From the NCBI RefSeq assembly GCF_964340395.1, contig NC_135561.1, positions 3,052,501-3,116,500 on the forward strand: a stretch of 64,000 nt of DNA. The letters run 5' to 3'. Both the position numbers and the translations under genes were made by a program. Positions 63,901 through 64,000 of the stretch are shown here, piece after piece. How positions within the stretch are numbered: position 1 is the stretch's first letter; every line of letters begins with the position of its first letter. The stretch is from Glandiceps talaboti. Lineage: Eukaryota; Hemichordata; Enteropneusta; Spengelidae. The notes under the pieces are model-generated. The model searched no databases and was not told the DNA's origin. It worked only from the letters and a program-made list of their open reading frames with translations.

Positions 63901-64000
63901 AAAATGCGTTTACAGGGAGTTGGACTGGATCAGTTGCTAGTCAACCGCTTTTAATCCCATTTTCCTGGTAACATATAATCATGTATCATATACGTACACA
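60909..64000. other. Intron 3 of gene 2, running off the window
   Basis: No loop D or Cys-loop exon was found in these 3.1 kb. The one clear structure is a (GTAT)n tract. Confidence 0.7.
62657..62779. repeat. (GTAT)n microsatellite with GTGT variants
   Basis: GTAT run interrupted three times by gtgtgt. Confidence 0.95.

Overview
This is a piece of an AT-rich metazoan nuclear genome. Its short exons are flanked by GT...AG introns, most of the sequence is intron or intergenic, and it carries very many long simple-sequence repeats plus one full-length non-LTR retrotransposon. Nothing in it is bacterial. The receptor family, the 2A-bearing retrotransposon and the long (CATA)n/(CAGA)n tracts suit a marine invertebrate bilaterian (lophotrochozoan, ambulacrarian or cephalochordate). 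The sequence alone does not let me choose among these.

Two genes for Cys-loop (pentameric) anion-channel subunits of the GABA-A/glycine-receptor type lie head to tail on the + strand. Gene 1 (3835-10025) supplies the last six coding exons. They cover most of the ligand-binding domain, the Cys loop, M1-M4 and the stop codon, and they join in phase to give 369 residues; its first exons lie upstream of the window. Gene 2 supplies only its first three coding exons, at 28287-28357 (signal peptide), 36415-36515 (N-terminal helix, RIRPN motif) and 60841-60908 (first beta strands). All junctions are in phase, and the following exons lie beyond 64000. Its introns are very large (8.1 kb and 24.3 kb). 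A CpG-dense stretch at about 18865-19193, with a perfect CRE and a perfect splice donor, may be its promoter and a non-coding first exon.

Intron 2 of gene 2 holds a complete, apparently intact LINE (42027-46983) flanked by an 11-bp direct repeat. ORF1 has a hydrophobic N-terminal part, a 2A-type ribosome-skipping motif and a coiled-coil ORF1p-like body. ORF2 is an endonuclease-reverse transcriptase. The two ORFs are in one frame, separated by a single TAG.

Other content: a decayed LINE 3' end and a MITE in intron 7 of gene 1; a three-copy MITE-like family; a near-perfect 177-bp palindrome; several minisatellites, three of which start at or near the 3' edge of a receptor exon (one appears to be built from the end of the gene 1 coding region itself); and two unrecognised minus-strand open segments that may be an exon and a gene relic. 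The stretches in between show microsatellites and no gene I can support.
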